DNA from: JAHRAW01 sp965243285
Lineage (GTDB): Bacteria; Pseudomonadota; Gammaproteobacteria; Arenicellales; Poriferihabitantaceae
DNA length: 64,000 nucleotides
Assembly: GCA_965243285.1 (NCBI GenBank)
Contig: OZ251537.1
Location: 2,356,001 to 2,420,000, forward strand
Direction of reading: 5' to 3'
Below are positions 49,701 to 53,128 of the stretch, one piece after another (positions within the stretch are counted from its first letter, which is position 1; each line of letters opens with the position of its first letter). The translations under genes were made by a program, and so were the position numbers. The notes below the pieces were generated by a model. That model saw only the letters and a program-made list of their open reading frames with translations, did not search any database and was not told the DNA's origin.

Positions 49701-50264
49701 GCCGCCCGGCAGAATCAAACTGTAGGTGTAAGTAGCAGTAGCTATAAAAGGGCTCAGCAATCCTCTCGGTAAAACAAAAGATACGGAATCTCCGACGCTG
49801 AAAGTTCTATCCGCAAAGTCGTAGTCGTCGTTACCATGTAGTCGCGGCCCATGGACGAAAACCCTGAAAATGCTCGTATCTTGCACTCGATCTCCATTGG
49901 CGTCGTCGCCGATGGCGAGATAGGTCAACAGCACGCCCCTCGGCCTCACAACAGTGGGCGTGCCTCTTATTCTCGGACCAGTAAGCAAGGTTTGAACAAA
50001 AATATCAAAGGTCAACCCCGGCAACACCGCGCTCACCGCTTGGCCGCCCGACCCGGTGATGGAGTGCGTTAGGTCCGCATCTTGCTGGATACCGACGGTG
50101 CTAACATGCAAAGTCGTCGACTGGCTTACGCCGAGGTAAAACCTTTGGGTGGGCACCGAATCAATCAAATTTCCCTCGGGCAGATTGGATTGGGCGTAGG
50201 CATTAGGCACGGCGACCAACGCCGCCATCAGCCCCAAGCAACCTAATAGGTGTCGTTTAAACAT
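25791..50264 (-). CDS. Giant exported Ig-like repeat protein with autotransporter-like barrel (about 8157 residues)
   Basis: One uninterrupted 24.5-kb gene. ATG 50264 has AAAGG eight bases upstream and gives a signal peptide (MFKRHLLGCLGLMAALVAV..., cleavage near AYA-QS). Residues about 30-7700 are an estimated 85-95 modules of roughly 75-100 residues. Each has LTLP/LPxA near its start, GLxFDxxxRxLSGTPTxAG in the middle and LTYTAxD...FTVTI at its end. That is the putative Ig (He_PIG, cadherin-like) pattern of surface adhesins. After a helical linker (IVPEVAAAISRGVADAVSERIE, about 7705) the last approximately 365 residues alternate short beta strands and end in ...LEGEARF, a terminal Phe typical of outer-membrane barrels. 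I infer a type V-like autotransporter adhesin. Cysteine is nearly absent. Mass would be about 0.8 MDa. No dedicated secretion genes are adjacent. Confidence 0.85.
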   Translation of the reverse strand: MFKRHLLGCLGLMAALVAVPNAYAQSNLPEGNLIDSVPTQRFYLGVSQSTTLHVSTVGIQQDADLTHSITGSGGQAVSAVLPGLTFDIFVQTLLTGPRIRGTPTVVRPRGVLLTYLAIGDDANGDRVQDTSIFRVFVHGPRLHGNDDYDFADRTFSVGDSVSFVLPRGLLSPFIATATYTYSLILPGGQTLAQAVPGLSFFTDTSDPPARGRISGTPVHATSIPLTYRVTGNSAANYTDVYFRLTVAGPAFASAIAGWTRPAGQAWSTQLPIATGETPLAYALTGPGGRALGAAVPGMGFDASPGVRRFAGTPTRGDATTLTYSVTDRYGNVTTEDFVFTVTGASAGPVITTPPANRTYSTSTGPPLESFQLSTATGAGPFTYALTGLGGESPANAMPNGDFDPGVNDRRVTVGRSGALSGTYPLIYIVTDSNGLSTAAHFEIVLLGGPTFTELPADRTYAVGSRRVSWRLPLGIRSVNYPNDVLLYSVSGPNGESLEDAMPGAGAVFDSDPSAPGVSIRPTRAGVFPLVYRIDSAASANSAISVSRETTFTVTILGPHIPIAATPRDRSHAAGATIPPFTLPAVAVGHAPFTYTLTGAGRQSLDNAIPGVVFDAASRVVSGVPTRAEDVTLTYGVTDASGRYSQVVFDIRVTGPTIQGSVLDRSHQIGVTISTSPAHQLPSARSAAGPLTYSLTGPNQQALGEAILGVTFDSRPNVRRIGGRPTRYGNINTTYSVADRYGNTARAVFGFRIFGNGGPTFIYPTPDHSYDAASITASRYEGVLPRAMGGSGTIRYAVTGAGGQPISEILDDADLIFSSGVANLFRFRRNRVGVFQLTYTATASGLSSVAVFTLTGTGNLSLDNPPSDRTYSAADETVTIRLSAASGNAPFTYSLTGPGGEDIADAITEGNFDPGVTARRVSFSRRVAGTYPLRYRVVDTNGISNTANFNVVIESELSFVLLQPDRLHPAAIEIRSFQLPAAIDNSGPLTYALTGPNGEAVADIIPSGDFDPGTSDRRLSFSQHQAGVYQFLYTANDQSGTTLEARFRITITGGPSFVTPPGDRVYTAANSNASFQLSAASGNGPFIYALTGANGEAIADAIPGGGFDAGATDRRMVFSRSTSGVYRLIYIVTDSNGLAAAANFNITITGGPSFVTPPGDRAYTAANSNASFQLSAASGNGPFIYALTGANGEAIADAIPGGGFDTGATDRRLVFSRRTNGDYRFIYTVTDTNGLRTTASFNIVISGGPSFPIAQADRTFTVNAVPRSTQLRPATGTAPLTYTLTGLSDEVIADAIPGGAFDPNVDTRRLLFSRSTVGVYPLRYTATDTNGAAAVTTFSIIIDTFAAPFFAAADVPLADQSYSTSVAIAALTLPTASAGTPSLTYTLVGPNEQALSAAVPGLVFQAGNRALTGTPTAAGDVEVTYRATDGDKRTAEAVFTLFIAVGPPLFNYQPSDLSVAFSPGNSLSEYRLPQATGGVGSITYALTGEHGQPIASVFPGGEFRRRAPAQFPYNILDFLRHQVGVFPLIYTVTDSIGQTTTANFTITITIGALTLDFASLQQQPNLTVAIDQQANFQLSQAGSFATTYRLSGPGGELLSNALPGAAATFDDATDVRQLSFTPTVAGTHPLRYRAFNINGASVATAFNIVVPSPTFATAPPNLQYAFGAAVDATLPDGAGATPFTGHIVTGADGQALREAVPGLSFDAAERALAGTPTQSGRTMLTYLAADKYGNPTTPAVFAIVIGNVLATDIADQVYAAGESVMLTLPPTSGNNRQYRLRGAGGTEAAPNLPDGLAFAAASRVLSGTAQTVGVFALTYSATTSSNITISRVEFMVTVRPALPYIADLTYPISVAIEALTLPRAIGGGIFDYTLMGRTGVIDYATGLPFGLRFDAATRVLSGTPTRSGEVRLTYRATSIYGNAVANTFTLRVTSDGGPVFNYQPGDVTFSTRISPELQGVLLPLASGDGDISYSITGAAGEPLSNIFPEGSFTRLSTESLVSFRRNQAGVFPLLYTATDTNGLSTTASFTITITNRNGLSIPIVGDIVAAIEQPVAQVLPFNNSLAHSLTGPNGEPLATALPAAAAIFTPASHLLAFTPTRVGIYPLRYRVTNVDGVFAQSTFSVIVPSPVFATQPQALSYAIGDTVNTTLPDGAGATPFTDHTLTGPALQAVGDAVPGLDFDAASRVLSGSPTQNNNTLLTYTAADKYGNAIAAARFTLLVGRAFTEFIEDQIFTAGDSVALTLPAAAGAGSLIYALSGESGGALPAGLVFTGGNRVLGGVPTAAGVFSFTYTASDTATNSEVVRMTFMVTVRHALLSPGDLTYATGVPITSIELPAAIGGGSLSYALFGAGNAATAPNLPPGLAFDIGSRLLSGTPTTTAAAVTLTYTASAGGGVVAMTVFTVTITDGPFFAAGEVPVAEQSYTAGVAITDFTLPLATDPNGDSLVYTLTGPSGQALAAAVPGLVFTAAPNPVLSGTPTTAAIEAANLTYTATAGGDSVATIFSVVVGRAFAAAIPDRNFTVGTDIGSIVLPAAVGGGTLTYRLSNAADDTDQLPADLSFDGAAAARMLSGEPTAAGVFTLNYTASTIGAGGGEVASAQFTVTIAAATAPTFADGDLPLADQIYTQNVAISPLTLPAASGGVAPLIYSLLDADGNTIDIAVPGLSFNTASLELSGTPNTVNVDGVRMTYRATDANGDSIDAEFSVLVRQAFLATIADQSFAAGDDVSLTLPATADDSGLVYALAGFGDPAAVPDPDTTLTFDPDSQILNGTAQNAGVFTLVYTASDSGDGSLIATTEFTMTITGPVVTAPADCEYRVPAGVPVFVECVFGITAAAPAPRMVLRPDGENYDASDDPITRDRYIPGFFAVAQGANVAFHATPSTAGNYTPLLRVTDAYGNSTDTLLSVVVFRTFTEPGEFGELEVATIPPQAYALDEAVDLTLPPASGGGVLTYAIDVNGGLPAGLTFAADTQVLSGSSSTPVPTIAFTYTAAAAADAAANIDPAYAEFTLSIGVPVFTADDLPLADQSYDQNVAIPPITLPTASGGVGTLGYSLLDADDNTIDIAVPGLSFNTASLELSGTPNTVNVDGVRMTYRATDANSNSADAPFTVTVAAALSPTLAFAAADLPIADQFYNDGVAISPLTLPAASGGVGTLVYSLLDADGDAIDAAVPGLAFDTTNRELSGTPNTANLSGVTMTYAVTDANGDSIDAEFSVVVRQAFLATIADQSFAAGDDVSLTLPATAGSGLEYTLFGVGGDALSPNLPVDLSFIAATATESAMLSGTAQTAGVFPLTYTARNGDGGLVATAEFTVTISGPAFAAGVAVENQAYALNTAIADLVLPLAAGGGAPLVYALTGPVGQALHLAVPGLSFDAAAAVRTLSGTPTAAATVRLTYAASDFYGNKTADVVFTVVVGQAFAATIADATYAAGADVTIILPTAGDNLNYTLYGPDGDAAAADLPNNLAFTAGTRTLGGTAQTAGVYPLTYTASDSNGVVARAIFTLTITGPAFADGDLPLADRSYALDSVIAAGDAIILPLAAGGAAPLVYTLTGPSGQALASAVPGLSFDATAAVRALSGTLSAAATAALTYTATDAHSNAAVAEFTFVVGRGFDAPLADQIFFAGVDVGSVSAELPSAVGGGNALVYAVSGTVAAGLGFDAGNRVLTGTPGVAGVFALTYTASDGGVVIARAAFTATIRHTLAAPTVPDLLLGVEIADIQLAEAIGGTVGGGLAYGLSSDAAANGDLPAGLAFNTDTRILSGTPTMAGAFSFTYTASQGGDVVATANFTGTIAGPIFANFVFADQSFTAGTALDGSLILPAATNGSGTFNYTLTGPNNQALNEAVPGLSFDGSGGGTRALTGTPTTAVDAVTLTYIATDAAGNATDGTATFMVTVNRAFANDGVIADLTFDAGVLITDVTFPTATGGGDLTYALTVDGGLPDGLSFDTDATVRTLSGTPALAAPGLMFTYAVTDGPALPDDSHMVLSATFMVTIRHAFAADIGAQSYTTGTSIGSVVLPEVRGGGTLEFALTAGAVPNQTLPAGLSFNTAADSRTLSGTPQTAGDFILTYIVTDTDADSATAGEVASTTFVVTIAGPRFVDFNVAAQTFPAGVTIADLVLPQATDGFDTFTYALTGENGELLDDAVPGLEFAGAPDSDGTPATRILSGTPTDSGSAMLTYIATDTGGNATDGMAVFTVTVGRALPTIADQTFPAGQLVAFPLPEVVGGGAADVFVYAISGPLPADLSFNAGTRALEGTPATAADAITLNYTATESGAAVDSQSFTVTIEHAFPAAAITVDDLAVGTDIASGSIVLPQAVGGGTLAYALTNADDDTDDLPAGLAFVGAARTLSGTPAAAGTFTLNYTASQTPVGGTSTKVATTSFMVTITGPRFVDFNVGDETYPAGMPITDLILPEAIDGIGAFTYSLVGPGNQALDQAVPGLSFAGTPDSDGNPATRTLSGTPTMVGSARLTYIATDSANPANRTDDSAVFTVSIGRAFVTPPPATPTYPVNSAIEPPLTLPAVTGGGALAYALTGALPAGVTYTPDAAGLPVLAGTPTMAGEFPLEYSVSEGGAVVSRATITLTITHVLPTITAMSYPAGMSIGDVILPEAIGGGSLTYDLIAAANSTFPAGLTFDGGAAARVLRGTPITADTYRLNYIASTIGVDGVAVASTSFVVTVTHSLAAIADFATDAGVAINMDLPQAEGGGDLAYTLTVTPDASGLSLAGANNRTLTGTPTVAGAYTLVYAASTTGAAAEVASTTFMVTVNHALPNPGAQSFSAGSVVSLTLPEAIGGGDAFIYDLTGSIPAGLAFDAGTQVLSGVPTTEAAVSLVYTASQGSDAGDANLTATFDVTITAAVVQTLTIANPAAYPAGTAITDLELPQASGGGTLVYALSGEVPTGLSLTGSDGRVLSGTPTVAGVFEVTYTAARNTVTIASGNFTITVTHVLETPGNLTRDAGQPINATLELALGDPDGDLVYALSGAYGPDSDALPDGLLFGAAGARVISGSIDVAGAYTLTYTATDNSGTGDVGVGSEEFTVTVNHVLPAPPNRVLTAGVRVDEQLTEVAGGGAAFVYTLTAADGGTVASVLPGMSFHAGNRALAGTPSVETTSPVSLAYTATRSADAITLQQTFTVTIGAVNLQTFVITGPTFVAGTLLTTDTGFTLPQADDHSADVAYALAGTYGVDSDALPAGLIFTADSRLLGGTPTLAGAFLVTYTATRGGVTIASGNFTITVNHVLPNPGAQSFSAGSVVSLTLPEAIGGGDAFIYDLTGENNAALPAGLTFDATADARVLSGVPTTEVSAVSLVYTATRGSGDTAINLSATFDVTITEAVVQTLTIADPAAYPAGTGITDLELPQASGGGTLVYALSGTPAGLGLGVGSEARTLSGTPTVAGAFQVIYTATRSGVTIAMATFTITVNHVLVDPVDQEYDAGETVNETLSTALGDPDGDLVYALSGAYGPDSDALPDGLLFGAAGARVISGSIDVAGAYTLTYTATDNSATGDVGVGSEEFTVTVNHVLPAPPNRVLTAGVRVDEQLTEVAGGGATFVYTLTAADGGTVASVLPGMSFDVAGRSLAGTPTTPTTSAVSLLYTATRGSTPDAITLTATFTVTITAMDAVTLDLPNLGPYPAGTPIISLFLPIGSGDGTLAYALSGDVPPGLGLTGRSLGGTPTEADEFMVTYTITENGIAIATGNFTITVTHAFPPIAALTFTRGDSVDMTLPRAFGGGLLGYELNPTGAYPAGLTFDSDNRVLSGTATTVTPTTTLTYVALDFDNNTDVVASVEIDVSVIAVVLDELTIADQIYPADAAIDELTLPTISGNAVTYAVSGNVPIGLSLRANVLRGTPTIAGAFPVTYTASRGGEDIARGNFIIIITPVVANPGAQTFDAGSTIALTLPAAGGASTAVEHTLSGDFGDDNDQLPPGLEYSFADRVLRGRPTTAGAYMLTYAASLTTPRAAGTPASEATFMVTVRHAFTAHPGPQIYPAGMAIENLTLPPVIGGGALAYALSGIPDGLQFGVVGPQVLSGTPSTATTAATLRYTASVGDAEVASLEFMVTIEHAFPTIDDAGFAVGEAVSLTLPEASGGGALSYALTGDFPVNLAFTIADRVLSGTPSTVTAAATLLYTARLDGTAVATTTFDVSIQQGFPRIDNQMLPAGELVDITLPQATVSGVSAYELSGILPLGLSFEAGSRRLSGTPNLATATVTLTYSAQNSGREAIASAQFTLAVNHVLSPLPDLSYLSGLTIDALTLPLAVGDDGAVVYSLRDGAAPGGALPEGLSFAAGSRILSGAPVLAATNSLTYTATSSFATVAATFNLSVDGPVFDRPQGNIMLQLINTNSLRAYNLSNASGGVGELTYTLTGENGQGIGSVLPRGEFDTGYPRYSQQLLFVPLRAGVFPLLYTVTDGRGAFSTMRFTVIITEGSLRIDLDGARLQLQPDLTLTLNQPASFQLSSGGDVPVDATEFDLITYMLTGAGGQSLQEALPEAQAAFDAAPDVRRFTLTPTMAGVYSLSYVASQYHYTAVTNFTVTVLGPTLASQPQDLSYDLYDTVSVTLPAGVGVAPPFGYTVTGPQSLALGEAAPGLSFDSASRILSGIPTQSGRAMLTYIATDSLGNATPPAVFTLLVGRIFTVVIADRTYPAGRALTHTLPLALGGALLSYDLVGSVPGNPPNLPLGLNYTTADRVLAGTPSAAGVFSLTYSGSDSDSGEEQVRMIFTLTIEHAFADITVPEYTINEAIDAFTLPLAIGGGSLTYAVSGNLQAGLAFDADSRVLSGTPTENGSVVMTYRARDGGDVVATTTFTVTVVGGPVFNSQQGNLSYSLRGSLRGGEMVTLPGATGDGPLTYTLTGVDGQALGDVLELASFQVPSREFRFALDVDGVFPLLYTVADVNKLTATTRFTITITAPPSLGFRTTQGDVVVAIDEQVALSLPGVGGGYEIEFTLTGPDDEDLAVALPGAQTSFTFNSNGAGSQFTFRPTRAGVFPLRYRATITDLNTVVRGISVELTFSIIVPAPILAAQPAALSYVIGDDVDVTLPEGIGVAPFGYALSGPDGQAVRDVFAGLNFNAANRVLSGTASENRSAMLTYFATDTYSNRTDPAIFMLQIGHTLPTPANQSHAAAAIVAVTLPPVRGDGVFTYALSGENNTILPNGLDFTAATRVLGGVPIDIGASRLVYTATMGDLTLTSDIFTVTITAPNVARLSVAAQSYPAGGAIAALTLPPGAVDGLVYALGGLGDLGGALPAGLSFDALTQVLSGTPTAAGAYALTYTAARRGYTFAAAEFSVTVTGPVFAAGDLPLAARTYMAGAVIADVTLPAAVGAGPWTHTLTGDGQTLDQAVPGLVFMTTSRILSGTPSTVAPLVDLTYRATDRYGNATASAIFAVTILTPAARLFDGDIIDQTYAAGELVSLTLPLADGDGDGDRALAYALAGGDGTTVDVDGAANLPDGLGFDDISRVLSGTATIADVYRLTYTASQAGVVVAMAEFSVTVTGPVFAAGDLPLGDRSYAVGDAIDELILPAATGHANAGVPTHALTGAGGQTLDQAVTGLSFNATTRVLSGTPTEIDEVLLTYAATDDYRNVTWAIFTVTVFGRGFEVDVDNGSYTVGEMVALTLPTTTGVDLVYALEGRGDSDTQTIAVDTAVPGLSFDSATRTLSGEPTMAAPAVTMIYTATETETGVVVARAEFTITITADAAFVAVNEVIVPEVAAAISRGVADAVSERIERANSGNAAGFALGGRASLAAALSAHGKPMAEGDIDAKRLLAGSEFTVPLNASGKGVGGEGGGIAASTTLWGSGEYRAMSGNGGGVEWDGELSGIHVGLDSRLRPGVLAGLSVSQTRSAIDYQDSTAAGAPTAGSHDIDMTSLHPYLGWRAGGLDLWAFLGYGKGELEITPTNGAKASGDIDMSATGIGGSGEIWQNSATTFRLRGEALNTRLDVRGNADLAAMQAATTRLRVAVEASRSNATAGGGVIEPSFEFGLRYDGGDGESGAGAEIGGGLRYHNAATGYTAEGGFRVVAKPGEYEEWGVHGIVALDSGADGQGLSLRISPSYGEVASGIENLWRQGLPESDNAAADDYRARIESRLGYGIPLKNHGVLTPYAEITTGAADRYRIGLNWRPSSRFTLNLLGERRSGDNDSADHTILLEGEARF
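33543..35354 (-). repeat. Recent tandem duplication inside the giant gene (1431-bp offset)
   Basis: 33543-33923 and 34974-35354 (381 bp each) differ at only two positions that I could find. Flanking DNA at the same 1431-bp offset (for example 34210 against 35641) is also highly similar. 1431 bp is 477 codons, about five modules, so the frame is kept. Confidence 0.9.
40541..42323 (-). repeat. Further near-identical segments in the giant gene
   Basis: A stretch of about 110 bp beginning at 40541 recurs at 42068 (offset 1527), and 40983-41109 recurs at 42197-42323 (offset 1214). Both offsets are multiples of three within alignment error and reflect module shuffling or gene conversion. Confidence 0.75.
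46620..47123 (-). repeat. Single-module duplication inside the giant gene (291-bp offset)
   Basis: 46620-46832 and 46911-47123 are nearly identical, offset 291 bp or 97 codons, one module. Confidence 0.88.
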
Positions 50265-50771
50265 GATGAATACCTTTGAGTCGTACGAAATTGGGATATT
50301 GGATAAACAGGCCGGGAATAACATGGATAATCTGCCATTAGGCAATTGCCCACCTAAATCCGCCTGGATTTATAGTGAATGTCGGCGTTGCCTGGGGCGC
50401 GCATTAAAATCCCCACAGCGGGGAATCGCAGCAAACAAGCCGATAGACGCTACTGGCTGCGCGATAGACGCTGCTGGCTATGGTGGCTTTGGCTTTTAAA
50501 CGCACCTCCACCGGTAAACGCACCTCCGCCGGTTGTAAACGCACCTCCACCGGTTGTATTTGCGGGCTGTAACAGCCCCCCACTCCCCACTCTGCGGGGA
50601 GAGTTATTGCGCCGCTCGTTTGCGGGAGGGGGGGGTAAGTTCGCATCGCACTTTGTTTTTATCGCATCTGTGTTTTTTAGCGAAACGCCAAGTGTACCCA
50701 TAATTTCTCCCAAAAATCAACCGACCAGTATATATGCCCATACCGACCGGTATATATGCCCATAATATATG
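50265..50771. repeat. Intergenic short repeats upstream of the giant gene
   Basis: Contains TAAACGCACCTCCACCGG-type units three times (50497-50556), a GATAGACGCTGCTGGCT pair, a CTCCCCACTCTGCGGGGAG hairpin near 50582-50600 and a 22-bp direct repeat around TATATATGCCCATA twice (50721-50764). The giant gene's promoter should lie here; none is obvious. Confidence 0.7.
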
Positions 50772-51335
50772 GGGTTCACATACCTAAATCTACACAGTTT
50801 GATTGTTGTTTGGATTGTCGTTTGGATTGTTGTTTGGATTGTCGTTTGGATTTTCACTCCATGTTGCGGTTGTTGGGGTGAAAATTTACAAGATAAAGGC
50901 AAAAGCGAAAATCCAAAAGCAAGAATCCAAAAGCGAAAAATCCAAGGCAAAGTCAAAATCAAAATCAAACGTACCCCCCCACCAAAACTGGCGAAAAGAT
51001 GCCAGTTTTTACTCCCCCCGCAAGATAAGAGGGTGTGCGAAAAGCCCTCGCCAAAGGGAAAATGAAGGAAAAGTATCATTTTCAAAATTTAAACAATAAG
51101 CAATAGCAACACTTTCGCCTGCTTTTTTAACAACGCCAACCGAAATTTTAATCAAGAATGGGCTTTTCGCACACCCTCAGATAAAGCGGGGGGAGTAAAA
51201 CGGTAAAGCCAAAATCAAAAGTCAAAATCAAAGTCAAAGGCCAACATCAAAATCAAAAGCCAACATCAAAGGCAAAAAGCAACATCAAAAGCGAACAACA
51301 ACAATCAAGTAAACAGCTTTAGGTAGATAAATCCC
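50772..51335. mobile_element. Non-coding element with terminal inverted repeats, flush with recO stop
   Basis: Left end GGGTTCACATACCTAAATC at 50772; right end CTTTAGGTAGATAAATCCC ends at 51335, and the recO stop codon occupies 51336-51338. Inside: a TTTTCACTCC/GGGGTGAAAA hairpin (50848-50889), a hairpin AAAACTGGC...GCCAGTTTT (50990-51010), a CTCCCCCCGC...GCGGGGGGAG pair split by a 150-bp insertion, and CAAAAGC tracts. No protein is encoded. Confidence 0.78.
51029..51178. mobile_element. 150-bp MITE with 19-bp perfect terminal repeats and 6-bp target duplication
   Basis: Left end GAGGGTGTGCGAAAAGCCC (51029-51047), right end its exact complement (51160-51178), flanked by AGATAA at 51023-51028 and 51179-51184. 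Removing it and one AGATAA restores the uninterrupted CCCGCAAGATAAAGCGGG hairpin seen, in reverse, at 25374-25390 and 57233-57250. A related copy lies at 19634-19784. It has no open frame of note, so it must have been moved by a transposase encoded elsewhere. Confidence 0.88.
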
Positions 51336-52220
51336 TTATTTTAAATCGGCTTCGCGGGCTGCTGAATCGGTTGCCCGGCTGCGGTAGCGTTGCATATCCC
51401 GCGCCACGCGGCGGGTGCGCAGGGCGCGGCCGTGCAACTGCCTATCGAGCAGGGCGCGGGTTAGGTGCTGGACATCGCGCAATTCGCGCTCGGATTCAAT
51501 ATCATCATCGGCAAAATTGTCGTCGCGCAAGGCGCACAGCGTGCGGCCGCTGATGGTCAACATCCGCGCTGCGGTGGATTCGTTAGGCGACGCGGCGGTG
51601 GATTCGCCCTTATCGCCACCGGGCGCGGGGTTGTCGGCCGGGGCGCCGGCTAGGTCGCCGGTTTGATCGTCAGATGGGGCAGGTCGGATGCGCACTGGGC
51701 CTTTTTCCCATACATAGTGATAGCGCAACTCGGGGCGCAGCGCCTCGCCGCTGTCGGCGTCGCATTCCAAGGCGGCGCCAAAGCCGATGTCGCGCAGCAG
51801 TTTTTTCTCGAAAATCCGCAACACGCGGCGCGGCGGATGCGCCTCAATCAAGCCGCAGACGGCGGCGTGATAGTGCGCGAATAAGGTTTCATGGGCATCG
51901 TGGCGATGCAACAAGCGCTGCAATAATTCATTCATATAAAAACCGCTGGCCAGCGCCTCGCTGCTCATGTTCGCGGCCCGCCAGGCTGCCGGGCGGTGCT
52001 GTTCAGCGGTGGCGAGGATGGGCAGCCCTTTGCCGGTGCAACTGGTCAGCAGGGCGCGAAACGGCAATAACACGCCGCGAAAGGGGGATTTTCGGCGCCG
52101 CGCGCCCTTGGCCAAGGCCGTCATGCGGCCATGCATCGGGGTGAATAAATCCACCAGCAGGCTGCTTTCGGTGACCGGCCGGGTATGCAACACATAGGCC
52201 GGCTGCTGCTCGATTTTCAC
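51336..52220 (-). CDS. recO: DNA repair protein RecO
   Basis: About 294 residues. I start it at GTG 52220, overlapping the era stop (GTGA); the family begins with a short leader and then YVLHTRPVTESSLLVDLFT, as here. The OB-fold N-terminal domain is followed by a helical C-terminal domain (FYMNELLQRLLHRHDAHETLF). A Pro/Gly/Ala stretch near residue 200-225 looks expanded. No zinc cysteines are seen. RecO loads RecA with RecR at gaps. Last gene of lepA-lepB-rnc-era-recO. Confidence 0.9.
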   Translation of the reverse strand: MKIEQQPAYVLHTRPVTESSLLVDLFTPMHGRMTALAKGARRRKSPFRGVLLPFRALLTSCTGKGLPILATAEQHRPAAWRAANMSSEALASGFYMNELLQRLLHRHDAHETLFAHYHAAVCGLIEAHPPRRVLRIFEKKLLRDIGFGAALECDADSGEALRPELRYHYVWEKGPVRIRPAPSDDQTGDLAGAPADNPAPGGDKGESTAASPNESTAARMLTISGRTLCALRDDNFADDDIESERELRDVQHLTRALLDRQLHGRALRTRRVARDMQRYRSRATDSAAREADLK

Positions 52221-53128
52221 CGCGCCGCGTCTTCCATATAGCCGAGCGAGCGCAGCATGGCGGCGTTTTCCGCCCAACCTTTGCGCGCTTTTACCCATAC
52301 ATCCAGATAAACGCGGCGGCGATAAGTTTTTTCCATTTGCCGCCGGGCGCGTTCGCCGATAATTTTGAGTTGTTGCCCGCCACGCCCGATGACGATGGCT
52401 TTTTGGCTATTTTTTTGCACCCAAATGATGACGCCGATGCGCAGCAATGGGTCGTGCTCGGTGGCTGCGAAGCGCGTCACTTCCACCGCGCTGGCGTAGG
52501 GCAGTTCCCGCCCTAATAGCCGAAAAATCTGCTCGCGCACCAATTCGGCGGCAAAAAAACGCGCCCTGCGGTCGGTGTGCTGGGTGGCCGGAAAGCCAGC
52601 CTCGCCGAGCGGCAAGGCGCGGCTGATGAGTTGCAGAAAATCCCCCCAATCTCGGGTTTTTAGGGCCGATATGGGGATGATTTCTTGGAACGGATGCAGG
52701 CTCATGGAATGCGCCATGAGCGGCAGCAGGCGGGCGCGGTCGCGCAGGCGGTCGATTTTATTGATGAGCAGCATGGTCGGCGTTTTTTTATCGGCCACGC
52801 GGGCGAAAAGTTGCTGCCAGTGCGGCCGCCAGCCGCTGGCGTCGATCATAAAGAGGATTAAATCGGCCTCGGCCATACAATTGACCGCGGTGCGGTTGAT
52901 GGCGCGATTCAAGCCGCGCGAACGCTCGCCGTGCAGGCCTGGGGCATCGACCAACACTACCTGCGCATCGGCTAAGGTTTTGATGCCGAGGATGCGGTGG
53001 CGGGTGGTTTGCGGGCGGCGCGAGATGATGGAGATTTTTTCGCCGATGAGGCCATTTAGCAGGGTGGATTTGCCCACATTGGGCGGGCCGGCCAAGGCCA
53101 CCGTGCCGAAGCGATGGGGTTCAGACAC
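52217..53128 (-). CDS. era: GTPase Era
   Basis: 303 residues, essential GTPase that binds 16S rRNA in 30S assembly. G1 AGPPNVGKST, G3 VDAPGLHG, G4 NKIDRL, and a C-terminal KH domain with VIGRGGQQLKIIGERARRQM are intact. The start is GTG 53128, eight bases inside the end of rnc, so translation is likely coupled. Confidence 0.95.
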   Translation of the reverse strand: MSEPHRFGTVALAGPPNVGKSTLLNGLIGEKISIISRRPQTTRHRILGIKTLADAQVVLVDAPGLHGERSRGLNRAINRTAVNCMAEADLILFMIDASGWRPHWQQLFARVADKKTPTMLLINKIDRLRDRARLLPLMAHSMSLHPFQEIIPISALKTRDWGDFLQLISRALPLGEAGFPATQHTDRRARFFAAELVREQIFRLLGRELPYASAVEVTRFAATEHDPLLRIGVIIWVQKNSQKAIVIGRGGQQLKIIGERARRQMEKTYRRRVYLDVWVKARKGWAENAAMLRSLGYMEDAAR

